From positions 62,001 through 126,000 of the forward strand of contig JBJKZD010000003.1 of the NCBI GenBank assembly GCA_045560765.1: DNA of 64,000 nt. Reading direction: 5' to 3'. The translations under genes were made by a program, and so were the position numbers. Below, one piece after another: positions 35,449-42,953 of this stretch. Each line of letters begins with the position of its first letter. The stretch's first letter is position 1. This DNA is from UBA9926 sp913064795. GTDB lineage: Bacteria; Pseudomonadota; Gammaproteobacteria; Pseudomonadales; Azotimanducaceae. Under the pieces are notes generated by a model, which searched no databases, was not told the origin of the DNA, and saw nothing but the letters and a program-made list of their open reading frames with translations.

Positions 35449-36336
35449 TTACAGTTTTTTTTCAGTTTGTTCCGAAAACAGGGCATCGAGTTTCTGTTCA
35501 TATTCGTGATAACCCAAGAAATCGTAAAGATCGGCTCGGGTCTGCATTTGATCCACCAAATGGCTTTGGGTTCCCGCTTCACGAAGGCCTCGATACACAT
35601 TGAGCGCCGCCTGGTTCATCGCCCGAAAAGCCGATAAAGGATAAAGGGCCATATCGATTCCAGCAGAGGCTAATTCCTCAGTGGTAAAAAGCGGTGTCGA
35701 TCCAAATTCGGTGATATTGGCAAGCACCGGGATGTCGACCGCTTGGGTCACCGACTCATACATCGAAAGGTCTGTCATGGCTTCGGCAAAAATCGCGTCA
35801 GCACCTGCGGCCTCGCAAAGCTGGGCTCTGGCAATCACCTCGTCAAGACCAACCACCGCAAGGGCGTCGGTTCGCGCCATCACCATAAAGTCTGGATCTG
35901 TTTTTGCGTCAACGGAGGCTTTGATACGATCGGCCATCTCAGATCTCGAGACAATTTCTTTATTCGGACGGTGGCCGCAGCGCTTCTGAGAGACCTGATC
36001 TTCGATATGCATTCCAGCCGCGCCGGCTTTGATCAACTCTTTGACCGTTCGTCCAATATTGAATGCGCCGCCCCAACCAGTATCGACATCTACCAAGAGC
36101 GGCAACTCTGAAGCGGCTGTGATTCGACGAACATCCTCTAGCACGTCGTTCAATGATGTCATTCCGAGGTCGGGCAGTCCAAACGAAGCATTCGCCACGC
36201 CCGCGCCCGAAAGATAGATGGCCCGATAACCCACCGACTCAGCCATTATCGCCGTATAAGCATTGATGGTTCCAACCACCTGCAGCGGGGCCTCCTCTTT
36301 TAGGGCCCGCTGTAAACGTCCACCTGCACTCTCCAT
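35449..36336 (-). CDS. prpB: 2-methylisocitrate lyase
   Basis: This 295-aa member of the isocitrate lyase/PEP mutase superfamily cleaves 2-methylisocitrate into pyruvate and succinate. The active-site segment is QKRCGHRPNKEIVS with the catalytic Cys in KRCGH. DVDTGWGGAFNIGRTVKELIKAGAAGMHIEDQ holds the metal-binding acidic residues. It is the first gene of a prpB-prpC unit with an ATG preceded by a GGGAAAG ribosome site. acnD/prpF or prpD do not follow in the window. Upstream lie three related ATGCTG-centred sites. Confidence 0.95.
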   Translation of the reverse strand: MESAGGRLQRALKEEAPLQVVGTINAYTAIMAESVGYRAIYLSGAGVANASFGLPDLGMTSLNDVLEDVRRITAASELPLLVDVDTGWGGAFNIGRTVKELIKAGAAGMHIEDQVSQKRCGHRPNKEIVSRSEMADRIKASVDAKTDPDFMVMARTDALAVVGLDEVIARAQLCEAAGADAIFAEAMTDLSMYESVTQAVDIPVLANITEFGSTPLFTTEELASAGIDMALYPLSAFRAMNQAALNVYRGLREAGTQSHLVDQMQTRADLYDFLGYHEYEQKLDALFSEQTEKKL

Positions 36337-36390
36337 GATCTTTCCCTTGATTTTCTTTGCTTAACCCGGCCAATGGTTTCATTGACTCTC

Positions 36391-36466
36391 AGTGTATCGT
36401 TTCATGCTGAAACCCAAATATACCCAGCCCCTATATTTAGATGCTGCAAAATTTAGATGCTGCAAA
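36391..36466 (-). promoter_or_regulatory. Candidate prpB promoter with three related ATGCTG operator-like sites
   Basis: A perfect palindrome GTTTCA-TGC-TGAAAC spans 36399-36413. An exact 16-bp tandem duplication ATTTAGATGCTGCAAA spans 36435-36450 and 36451-36466. All three have an ATGCTG core (36404, 36441, 36457) flanked by TTT and AAA. On the minus strand a possible -10 (TACACT, complement of 36391-36396) and -35 (TTGGGT, complement of 36412-36417) bracket the palindrome with a short 15-bp spacer. A regulator binding there would block prpB transcription. The regulator itself is not identified. Confidence 0.5.
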
Positions 36467-36671
36467 CTTTCTCAGCGTTCTGGGCCCCAATCAATCATCC
36501 AAGCTTAATGCTCCTGAATCCGTTGCGGCGCCTGGACCCGCCGCTCGATCAAGCCTCGGCCCCGCACTTCGAGACCCGCAGTGATGGCTGAAATAACCTT
36601 CGATCTAGCGCGAGCAGGATACCACAGTTACGGCTACCTCGAGCCGAACCTTAATCACCCGCCCGCCCATT
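36467..36671. other. Remainder of the prpB-thrH intergenic region
   Basis: Between the operator-like repeats and the thrH stop I see no reading frame with support and no strong hairpin followed by T-run. Together with the sites at 36391-36466 this makes a 335-bp gap between the two minus-strand genes. Confidence 0.4.
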
Positions 36672-37277
36672 TTAGCCTTCAGCAGCGGCGTCAATATAAG
36701 ATCGTAAGACATCATAATCGTCGGTCGACTTAAACTGCGGAAATTCAGCCGTCACATTGGCCGGCGCCTTGAACAAAAACCCTGCGTCTGCTGCCGCTAG
36801 CATGGTCGTGTCATTGTAGGAGTCTCCAGCCGCAAATATCCGATAATTCAGGTTTTTGAAGGCCTCAACAGCCTGTCGCTTTGGATCGGCCTGCCGCAAC
36901 ACGTAATCCGTAATTTTATCGTTGGCGTCGGTTGTCAAACGGTGACACAGCAATGTAGGCCAACCCAATTGACGCATCATGGGCAATGCGAATTCATAGA
37001 AAGTATCCGAAAGGATGACCACCTGGTAGTCCTCTCGTAAAGACCTTAAAAAATTTTGGGCCCCAGGTATCGGTTCCAACCCCTCAATCACCTTCTGGAT
37101 CTGACCCAAGGTCAATCCATGCTGGTCCAGCAGGCCAAGGCGCTGCCGCATCAGATCGTCATAGTTTGGAATGTCCCGAGTGGTCGCACGCAGCGCATCG
37201 ATGCCCGTCGTCTCGGCAAAAGCAATCCATATTTCTGGAATTAAAACCCCTTCAAGATCTAGACACACTAAGTCCAT
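36672..37277 (-). CDS. thrH: Bifunctional phosphoserine phosphatase/homoserine phosphotransferase ThrH
   Basis: This 201-aa HAD-superfamily protein is very similar to Pseudomonas ThrH. It begins MDLVCLDLEGVLIPEIWIAFAETTGIDAL with the HAD nucleophile in DLEG. ILSDTFYEF holds the motif II Ser and AAGDSYNDTTML is motif III/IV. ThrH dephosphorylates phosphoserine and can transfer the phosphate to homoserine. The start is the ATG at 37277 with AGGAGGAG upstream; the longer frame to 37316 lacks a ribosome site at its start. With serC at 53.1 kb it may serve serine synthesis, since no serB is in the window. Confidence 0.93.
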   Translation of the reverse strand: MDLVCLDLEGVLIPEIWIAFAETTGIDALRATTRDIPNYDDLMRQRLGLLDQHGLTLGQIQKVIEGLEPIPGAQNFLRSLREDYQVVILSDTFYEFALPMMRQLGWPTLLCHRLTTDANDKITDYVLRQADPKRQAVEAFKNLNYRIFAAGDSYNDTTMLAAADAGFLFKAPANVTAEFPQFKSTDDYDVLRSYIDAAAEG

Positions 37278-37483
37278 GGGTCCTTTCTCCTCCTGATAGC
37301 GGCCACATTGTTTCATGGGCTGCTTTCCTCAGCAAACCAACCTAAGGTGTCTTCCCCCGGCAGATGATCAATACAGCTGAGTCCATCCATCAACAAAGCC
37401 TCTGCAGAGCCTCTCGCCTTTGGTTGAGACGCGCGCAGATCAACAATGTGTCAAATATTCTAATGAACAGCAATACGTGCTTC

Positions 37484-37497
37484 GCACCGGAAGGTGC
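37484..37497 (-). other. Short hairpin just downstream of cysB
   Basis: GCACC (37484-37488) and GGTGC (37493-37497) pair around a GGAA tetraloop, about 20 bp beyond the cysB stop codon. No T-run follows on the minus strand, so its role as a terminator is doubtful. Confidence 0.25.
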
Positions 37498-37517
37498 TGA
37501 AAATCATGCGGGCTAAC

Positions 37518-38492
37518 TCAGCGCGATGGCAACCCGTTAACGTCAAACAAGCGATCAACCTCGGACTGATGGGTCGCTTCAAAGGCTGCGTCCACTCGTT
37601 CCCGGGTCAGGTGCGGCGCGAACAGCCGCATAAACTCATACATATAACCGCGCAAAAAGGTCCCTCGACGGCATCCAATCATCGTCACAGAATGTTCAAA
37701 GAGATGATCAGCATCAATTGCGACCAAGTCACTATCCTGCACATCATCAAAGGCCATCTTTGCCATAATGCCAATTCCGAGGCCCAGTCTGACGTAGGTC
37801 TTAATGACATCCGCATCCGTCGCCGTAAAAACGACCCTGGGTTCTAGACCGGCTCGATTGAAAGCGTCATCGAGTTTGGAGCGGCCGGTAAAGCCAAAGA
37901 CATAGGTCACCAACCGATGCGCCGCAACTGCTTCCAATGTGACCGCCTCAAGCTCCGCCAGAGGATGGCCGCGCGGTACAACGATGCAACGGTTCCATCG
38001 ATAGCATGGCAGCATCACTAGGTCGCCGAAGTGCTCGATCCCCTCCGTCGCGATCGCGAAATCGACCGAGCCTTCCGAGGCCATCTCCGCAATCTGGACT
38101 GGCGTCCCTTGGTGCATGTGCAATGCCACATCAGGATAGTCTTCAATGAACTGATTGATCAGGTTTGGCAAAGCATATCGAGCCTGGGTGTGGGTCGTCG
38201 CGATACTGAGCTGGCCCTTCGTCTCGTCTTTAAATTCCTGGGCCACTCGCTTGATACTGTTCACCTGAGTCAGAATCTCGCCAGCCACAGCGATGACCTG
38301 CTCACCCGCGGGTGTAATCTGCGTTAGGTGCTTGCCGCTTCGAACGAATATCTCGACTCCGAGTTCGTCCTCTAGTAGGCGAATTTGTTTACTGATGCCC
38401 GGCTGAGAAGTAAACAGGCTCTGAGCGGTGGCGGAGACATTCAGACCGTGGCGAGAGACTTCCCAAATGTAACGCAGCTGTTGAAGCTTCAT
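37518..38492 (-). CDS. cysB: LysR-type transcriptional regulator CysB
   Basis: This 324-aa LysR regulator controls sulfur assimilation in response to O- or N-acetylserine. It begins MKLQQLRYIWEVSRHGLNVSATA, which is diagnostic for CysB. The HTH covers residues about 15-60 (TSQPGISKQIRLLEDELG), followed by a type 2 periplasmic-binding-like domain with TTHTQARYALP and YVFGFTGRSKLDDAF lining the inducer site. The length fits CysB. thrH lies about 240 bp downstream on the same strand. The AT-rich upstream sequence (38495-38560) should hold the promoter and possible autoregulatory sites. Confidence 0.95.
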   Translation of the reverse strand: MKLQQLRYIWEVSRHGLNVSATAQSLFTSQPGISKQIRLLEDELGVEIFVRSGKHLTQITPAGEQVIAVAGEILTQVNSIKRVAQEFKDETKGQLSIATTHTQARYALPNLINQFIEDYPDVALHMHQGTPVQIAEMASEGSVDFAIATEGIEHFGDLVMLPCYRWNRCIVVPRGHPLAELEAVTLEAVAAHRLVTYVFGFTGRSKLDDAFNRAGLEPRVVFTATDADVIKTYVRLGLGIGIMAKMAFDDVQDSDLVAIDADHLFEHSVTMIGCRRGTFLRGYMYEFMRLFAPHLTRERVDAAFEATHQSEVDRLFDVNGLPSR

Positions 38493-38767
38493 ACCTTTTC
38501 ACACTCCGGCACTTATAACTAAAAAAATGTCTTCTATGAAATTTTAATTGCCAAGAAGAATAACATGGTGCCAATCCCCGAGAAACCCTCGAACCATCCT
38601 CTGACAAAGTTCGCAATTGCCCTGAGCTCGAAAGTTCGCAGCATCGCAATGCCGCGCTTCAACCCGATCGCACTTCATCTCAGTGGCACAACAGCCAGGT
38701 CAAAACCGTGAAGCTAAAACCAGCCAGGCGACAAAACTCCTACCCCGTCGATCAACGGGGTAATTCA

Positions 38768-39661
38768 TCATCGTCTGGGATTCTTCACCCCGTGTGGTAC
38801 GTGGCCAGAGACGACAACCCGGCTTGCCAAGTGACAATGCTCTGCCTGATCATCGAAAAAAATATCTGCACCATAGGCCTTTAAAAATTCAGTTTTATCC
38901 ATCCCACCAAGAAAGAGCGACTCATCAAGTCGAATCCCCCAGCTCCGAAGCGTCTTGATCACCCGCTCGTGGGCAGGGGCAGAGCGCGCGGTCACAAGCG
39001 CGGTCTCCACAGGACACTCGGCCGGCGCATATTCGGCCTGAATTTGTTGTATACAGTTTAGAAAACCTGCAAATGGCCCCTTGGCGAGCGGGTCATCCGC
39101 TGAAGCCTGCTCCCGGGCTGAAAAAGCCGCCAGACCCTCGGCTTGGTAAATCCGCTCGGCTTCATCAGAAAAAATGACCGCATCCCCATCGAAAGCAAAT
39201 TTAATCTTAGGGCCAACCGGGCCCGGGGTGGATTTCTCGAGGACAGAGGCAGCGGCAAAACCGTTATCCAATGCATCCACAACATCAATGGGGTTCATTG
39301 ACAAGAACAGGTGGCATCCGAAAGGACGCATGTAGCGATAAGGCGGTGAGCCCCCTGTAAACGCCGCTCTGCGGATATCAAGCCCATAATCCTGGATGGA
39401 ATTGAAGACTCTGAGGCCCGTATCAGCAGAATTTCGCGACAACAGAATCACCTCAACCAGGACCCCTGAGTCCGCATTCAATCCCAGTAATTTCTCGATC
39501 AAAGAAAATGCAGCACCCGGCGCTAACACTTGTTTCTCTCGGGCAACTTGATAATCACGGTAAGCGTCGATGCCTTCACGTCGAAAAACCCGATCACTCT
39601 CTTTGAGATCAAAGAGCGCACTGCTCGCAATCGCGAGAACCAATTGTGGTTGAGCCGACAT
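38768..39661 (-). CDS. Cytosolic 5'-nucleotidase (NT5C1/PF06189 type)
   Basis: The protein has 297 aa from the ATG at 39661. It matches bacterial homologues of cytosolic 5'-nucleotidase I. Recognisable blocks: LVLAIASSALFDL at the start, VEVILLSRNSADTGLRVFNSI, FTGGSPPYRYMRPFGCHLFLSMN, IKFAFDGDAVIFSDEAE with the HAD-like DGD acid residues, and ALVTARSAPAHERVIKTLRSWG. Predicted action is removal of the 5'-phosphate from nucleoside monophosphates in the cytoplasm. The long upstream extension (to 39829) covers the divergent VWA gene and is rejected. Only 65 bp separate the two divergent starts. Confidence 0.85.
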   Translation of the reverse strand: MSAQPQLVLAIASSALFDLKESDRVFRREGIDAYRDYQVAREKQVLAPGAAFSLIEKLLGLNADSGVLVEVILLSRNSADTGLRVFNSIQDYGLDIRRAAFTGGSPPYRYMRPFGCHLFLSMNPIDVVDALDNGFAAASVLEKSTPGPVGPKIKFAFDGDAVIFSDEAERIYQAEGLAAFSAREQASADDPLAKGPFAGFLNCIQQIQAEYAPAECPVETALVTARSAPAHERVIKTLRSWGIRLDESLFLGGMDKTEFLKAYGADIFFDDQAEHCHLASRVVVSGHVPHGVKNPRR

Positions 39662-39726
39662 AAGACACGCCTTGCTGGTTTGTTCTGCAAGCTTGCAGAC
39701 GCCAATAAAGCCTATATCCTTAGCGG

Positions 39727-40443
39727 ATGACGAGCAAGAAGCCATCCCCGGGATCATTGACCCAAAAACCATCGAATTCAGTGGCGAAATTCCTTGAGCA
39801 AGCCGATCGCCACCCCATTGCAGTTGCATCAGACGAGCTGACGCACATCATGTTTGGAATGGATGCCACCGCCTCTCGAGAGCCCACATGGGATCACGCC
39901 AGCCACATCCAGCACGAAATGTTTAATGCGGTTGCCACCCATCGATCCCTGGCTGTTCAGCTGTGTTTTTATCGAGGCTTTCGAGAACTCAAAACCTCAC
40001 AGTTTTGCCAGTCCGCCGATGAACTGAGTCGCTTAATGTCTCAGGTTCGCTGCCAGGGCGGACATACTCAAATCTTGCGGTTGCTGAGTCATGCCGCAAA
40101 AACTCACCGTCAAACCGGGCTTCGAGCCGTCATATTTGTGGGTGATGCAATCGAGGAGAAGGTCGATGACCTTTGCGCAAAAGCCGGTGAGCTAGGACTG
40201 AAGAACCTGCCCCTCTTTCTTTTTCAAGAAGGTCAAGATCCTGGGGTGACGCGGACCTTCAAAGCAATGGCCAAGCTCTCTGGGGGGGCCTTCGCACCCT
40301 TTGACCTCAACAGCTCCGGTCAACTTAAACGGTTATTAGCTGGCGTCGCTGCTTACGCTACCGGCGGACGTTCAGCCCTCAACGCCCTGGCCCAAAAGCA
40401 GACCGAATTAAAAGCCCTCCTTCAGCAATTGCCTCCGACATGA
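39727..40443 (+). CDS. VWA-like domain protein of unknown function
   Basis: This 238-aa cytoplasmic protein has a fold resembling a von Willebrand factor A domain: an N-terminal strand (ELTHIMFGMDATASRE) with a DxT/S-like metal site, then VQLCFYRGFRELKTS, TQILRLLSHAAKTHRQTG and LRAVIFVGDAIEEKVDDLCA. GLKNLPLFLFQEGQDPG and a C-terminal helical tail follow. Similar proteins are known next to DnaJ-domain membrane proteins, mostly in alphaproteobacteria. Here the stop overlaps the DnaJ gene by 4 bp. The function is not established. Confidence 0.65.
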   Translation: MTSKKPSPGSLTQKPSNSVAKFLEQADRHPIAVASDELTHIMFGMDATASREPTWDHASHIQHEMFNAVATHRSLAVQLCFYRGFRELKTSQFCQSADELSRLMSQVRCQGGHTQILRLLSHAAKTHRQTGLRAVIFVGDAIEEKVDDLCAKAGELGLKNLPLFLFQEGQDPGVTRTFKAMAKLSGGAFAPFDLNSSGQLKRLLAGVAAYATGGRSALNALAQKQTELKALLQQLPPT

Positions 40444-41180
40444 TCCCTCGTATCGTTATCGGCACGATCTTAGCCATTGCTCTGTTTTGGCTGCTGCGAA
40501 CATTGCTGCGCAAGCAGAGATTAAACCTGCGGCAATTTTTCGCGATCTATATCGGCCTGCTTCTGGTTGGCGCGCTCATCTTTCTGGGTTTAACCGGTCG
40601 ACTGCATCCGATTGCTGCGGGTCTCGGAGTGGTTATGGCCGTAGTGTCTCGAATGTTGCCCATGGGCATGCGACTGTTTCAGGCGATGAATATTTGGCGC
40701 TCGATTAAAGCCGCGATGGGCGTTGCCAGCGCACAGGCAGGACCCAATGCGGGCGGCCAGAGTCAAATCAAGAGCCGTTACCTTGCCATGCGCTTAGATC
40801 ACGACTCAGGCCAGATGGATGGAGAGATTCTCGAAGGATCACGCCAAGGACAGACCTTGTCGAGTCTCACCCTTGAGGAGCTTTTAGTCTTTAAAGAAAG
40901 CATCAGTGAGGACATCGATTCACTCCAATTACTCGAGGCCTACTTGGAACGCGTCCACCCGGACTGGCAAAAAACCGATAACCCTCAGAAACCAGAGCCC
41001 GAAGGAATGACCGAGCCAGAAGCGCTCAAGCTAATGGGTCTTTTAGGCGCTTGCTCTAGAAACGAGGTTATCCAAGCTCATCGTCGATTGATGCAACAGC
41101 ATCACCCAGACAGGGGCGGTTCAAACGAAATGGCAGCCCGCCTAAACGCAGCCAAGGAGATCCTACTGCGTGGACGCTAA
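40440..41180 (+). CDS. Membrane-anchored DnaJ-domain protein
   Basis: This 246-aa protein has two or three N-terminal hydrophobic segments (residues 3-20, about 33-52 and 57-75), a middle acidic helical region, and a C-terminal J-domain of about 55 aa. The J-domain carries the HPD motif at residues 222-224 in QQHHPDRGGSNEMAARLNAAKEILL. This topology is that of DjlC/TIM14-like membrane J-proteins that recruit Hsp70 to the inner membrane. The ATG overlaps the VWA gene stop by 4 bp and the ACAD-like gene begins inside its last 11 bp, so the three are probably cotranslated. Confidence 0.82.
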   Translation: MIPRIVIGTILAIALFWLLRTLLRKQRLNLRQFFAIYIGLLLVGALIFLGLTGRLHPIAAGLGVVMAVVSRMLPMGMRLFQAMNIWRSIKAAMGVASAQAGPNAGGQSQIKSRYLAMRLDHDSGQMDGEILEGSRQGQTLSSLTLEELLVFKESISEDIDSLQLLEAYLERVHPDWQKTDNPQKPEPEGMTEPEALKLMGLLGACSRNEVIQAHRRLMQQHHPDRGGSNEMAARLNAAKEILLRGR

Positions 41181-42225
41181 CCCGAATCGCCAATTGACCA
41201 GAAAGTTTCAAAGCCTCATTGAGGATCACTGGTTGATGCCGATTCGAAAGGCTAGAGGTGATCCTACTGACCAGTGGCACCAAAGCATGGGCAAAGCAGG
41301 TTTAAGGTGCCCAACTTGGCCGCCGCACCTGGGAGGGTTGGACTATACCCACGCTGATGCCACCACTTGGTGGGCGATGTGCGCTTCCAATGATTGTCCT
41401 TTTCCAGATCCTGTGGCCACGGAACTCATCGGACCGCTACTTCTACAAACGAACGACTCAACGCTGCATATTGAGAGGCTCAGAAATATCGCCCTTGGCA
41501 TCGATCGTTGGCAGGTCGTCCTACTGAGCGACCAGGATCTCGAAATAAGAACCATCAATACCGAAACCAACCCCAACAGAGTCCTTGTTATCGAAGCAAA
41601 CGTCATGGGTCAGTCGACCTTTAGCCTCTGTCCACCCTGGCAGGGTCTCGATAAAAATCAGCCGCCGGGTCCGGAGATTTGCGAAGACCGGGAAGTTCTC
41701 GATCTTGACCTCCCTAAAGCCCTTGAGCGATTAGGTCGAGATCATCAACCGCTGACCGCAATCTGGCGTAATCGATCGCTACTCAAATCAATTGCATTGG
41801 AAACCAGCGCATCACAGTCTGAGTGGGCGGATCGTGAACTCGCTCTACTCAACATCGCACAATCTGCGCTGGAGACCCTCTGCCTACGCTTGAGCCAGAC
41901 TGAGCGCACTCAAAAGTTGAATGTTGTCACCCTTCGTGCTCGAAAAATTCGTAGCGATGCTCAAGGCCTGCGACAACAATTAATGGGATACTATGCGCTC
42001 ACGGAAGCGAGGCAACCCGGCGCTAACCAACCGGGCCCCTACAGCGCTCAACCTGGAGATGCGATGACCATGATTGAAGCCTTTCTCGAACCTGACTTTG
42101 TCTTCAACCTCATTACCGGAGCCACTGGGACGCAAGCCGCACAGACAGGCCCCAAGATTGAACGAAGCAAGATAGGATTCGCAGCCCTTACAAACAATCA
42201 ACCCAGCCAGCCAAACGACGTTTGA
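41170..42225 (+). CDS. Diverged acyl-CoA-dehydrogenase-like protein, probably catalytically inactive
   Basis: The protein has 351 aa and starts at a GTG (41170) that overlaps the DnaJ gene. The N-terminal half follows the acyl-CoA dehydrogenase order: WHQSMGKAGLRCPTWPPHLGG, then ELIGPLLLQTND... RLRNIALGIDRWQ where ACADs have the FLPPIASGEE segment. The FAD/substrate loop (SEPGxGSD) is missing, with VVLLSDQDLEIR in its place. The C-terminal half has the ACAD-like helical pattern (AQGLRQQLMGYYALTE) and GATGTQ near the C-terminal signature. The length is slightly short. I infer a degenerate ACAD fold; a structural or acyl-binding role is possible. Confidence 0.55.
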   Translation: MDANPNRQLTRKFQSLIEDHWLMPIRKARGDPTDQWHQSMGKAGLRCPTWPPHLGGLDYTHADATTWWAMCASNDCPFPDPVATELIGPLLLQTNDSTLHIERLRNIALGIDRWQVVLLSDQDLEIRTINTETNPNRVLVIEANVMGQSTFSLCPPWQGLDKNQPPGPEICEDREVLDLDLPKALERLGRDHQPLTAIWRNRSLLKSIALETSASQSEWADRELALLNIAQSALETLCLRLSQTERTQKLNVVTLRARKIRSDAQGLRQQLMGYYALTEARQPGANQPGPYSAQPGDAMTMIEAFLEPDFVFNLITGATGTQAAQTGPKIERSKIGFAALTNNQPSQPNDV

Positions 42226-42248
42226 GCCCACCAAAATCAGAGACACCC

Positions 42249-42953
42249 ATGAACCTTTCCAAAACCTACAACCCTGTGGTCAGTCCTTTTAAGGGTGTCA
42301 TTTTTGACTTAGATGGAACCCTTCTCAATACCCTGAGATGTATCGGCTCGGCCTTTAATCAGGCGCTTAAGACTTTCAACTACCCTGAGCACCCGTTTGA
42401 AGATTACGCCGCGTTTATCGGTGATGGTGTCTTTAAATGTGCCGAACGCGCGCTACCCAGTGATGCAAGGTCACAGCCTGTCATCGACGCACTGGTAGCC
42501 TGTGAGCGAGAAATTTATGATGCAACCTGGCAGGACAACATCGAAATCTATGACGGAATACCCGCGCTACTCAGGACATTCAGGGAGGGTAATGTACCCA
42601 CTGCGGTCCTGACCAATAAAGACCAATTGGCAGCCGACATTTGCCTTGAAACTTGTTTCCCGGAACACCGTTTTGAAGCCGTCATCGGCTACACCGGAGC
42701 CTACCCCCACAAACCCCACCCAGCTTGTGGAAATGTGCTGCTTGATCAGCTTCAACTCGCGCCGAGGGATGTCATGATGTTGGGGGATACTTCCGTCGAT
42801 ATTCAAACGGCTCGCGCTTGCAAGCTGTTCGCTGTTGGTGTGTCATGGGGTTTTAGAACCCGTCACAGTCTTGAGCAGACAGGCTGTGATCTTTTGATTG
42901 ATCATCCTTCTCAACTACTGCCTGCCATCCAATCAATGAGTACTAAGCCATGA
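42249..42953 (+). CDS. gph: HAD-superfamily phosphatase, phosphoglycolate phosphatase-like
   Basis: This 234-aa HAD hydrolase (Cof/Gph group) has motif I in VIFDLDGTLLNTL (near residues 17-29), motif II in TAVLTNKDQ, motif III Lys in PHKPHPA and motif IV in VMMLGDTSVDIQTARA. The small cap domain lies between motifs I and II, as in Gph, which clears 2-phosphoglycolate. The exact substrate is uncertain. The start is placed at ATG 42249; a TTG at 42222 overlapping the previous stop (TTGAG) is an alternative. The end overlaps the aminotransferase ATG by 4 bp. Confidence 0.85.
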   Translation: MNLSKTYNPVVSPFKGVIFDLDGTLLNTLRCIGSAFNQALKTFNYPEHPFEDYAAFIGDGVFKCAERALPSDARSQPVIDALVACEREIYDATWQDNIEIYDGIPALLRTFREGNVPTAVLTNKDQLAADICLETCFPEHRFEAVIGYTGAYPHKPHPACGNVLLDQLQLAPRDVMMLGDTSVDIQTARACKLFAVGVSWGFRTRHSLEQTGCDLLIDHPSQLLPAIQSMSTKP

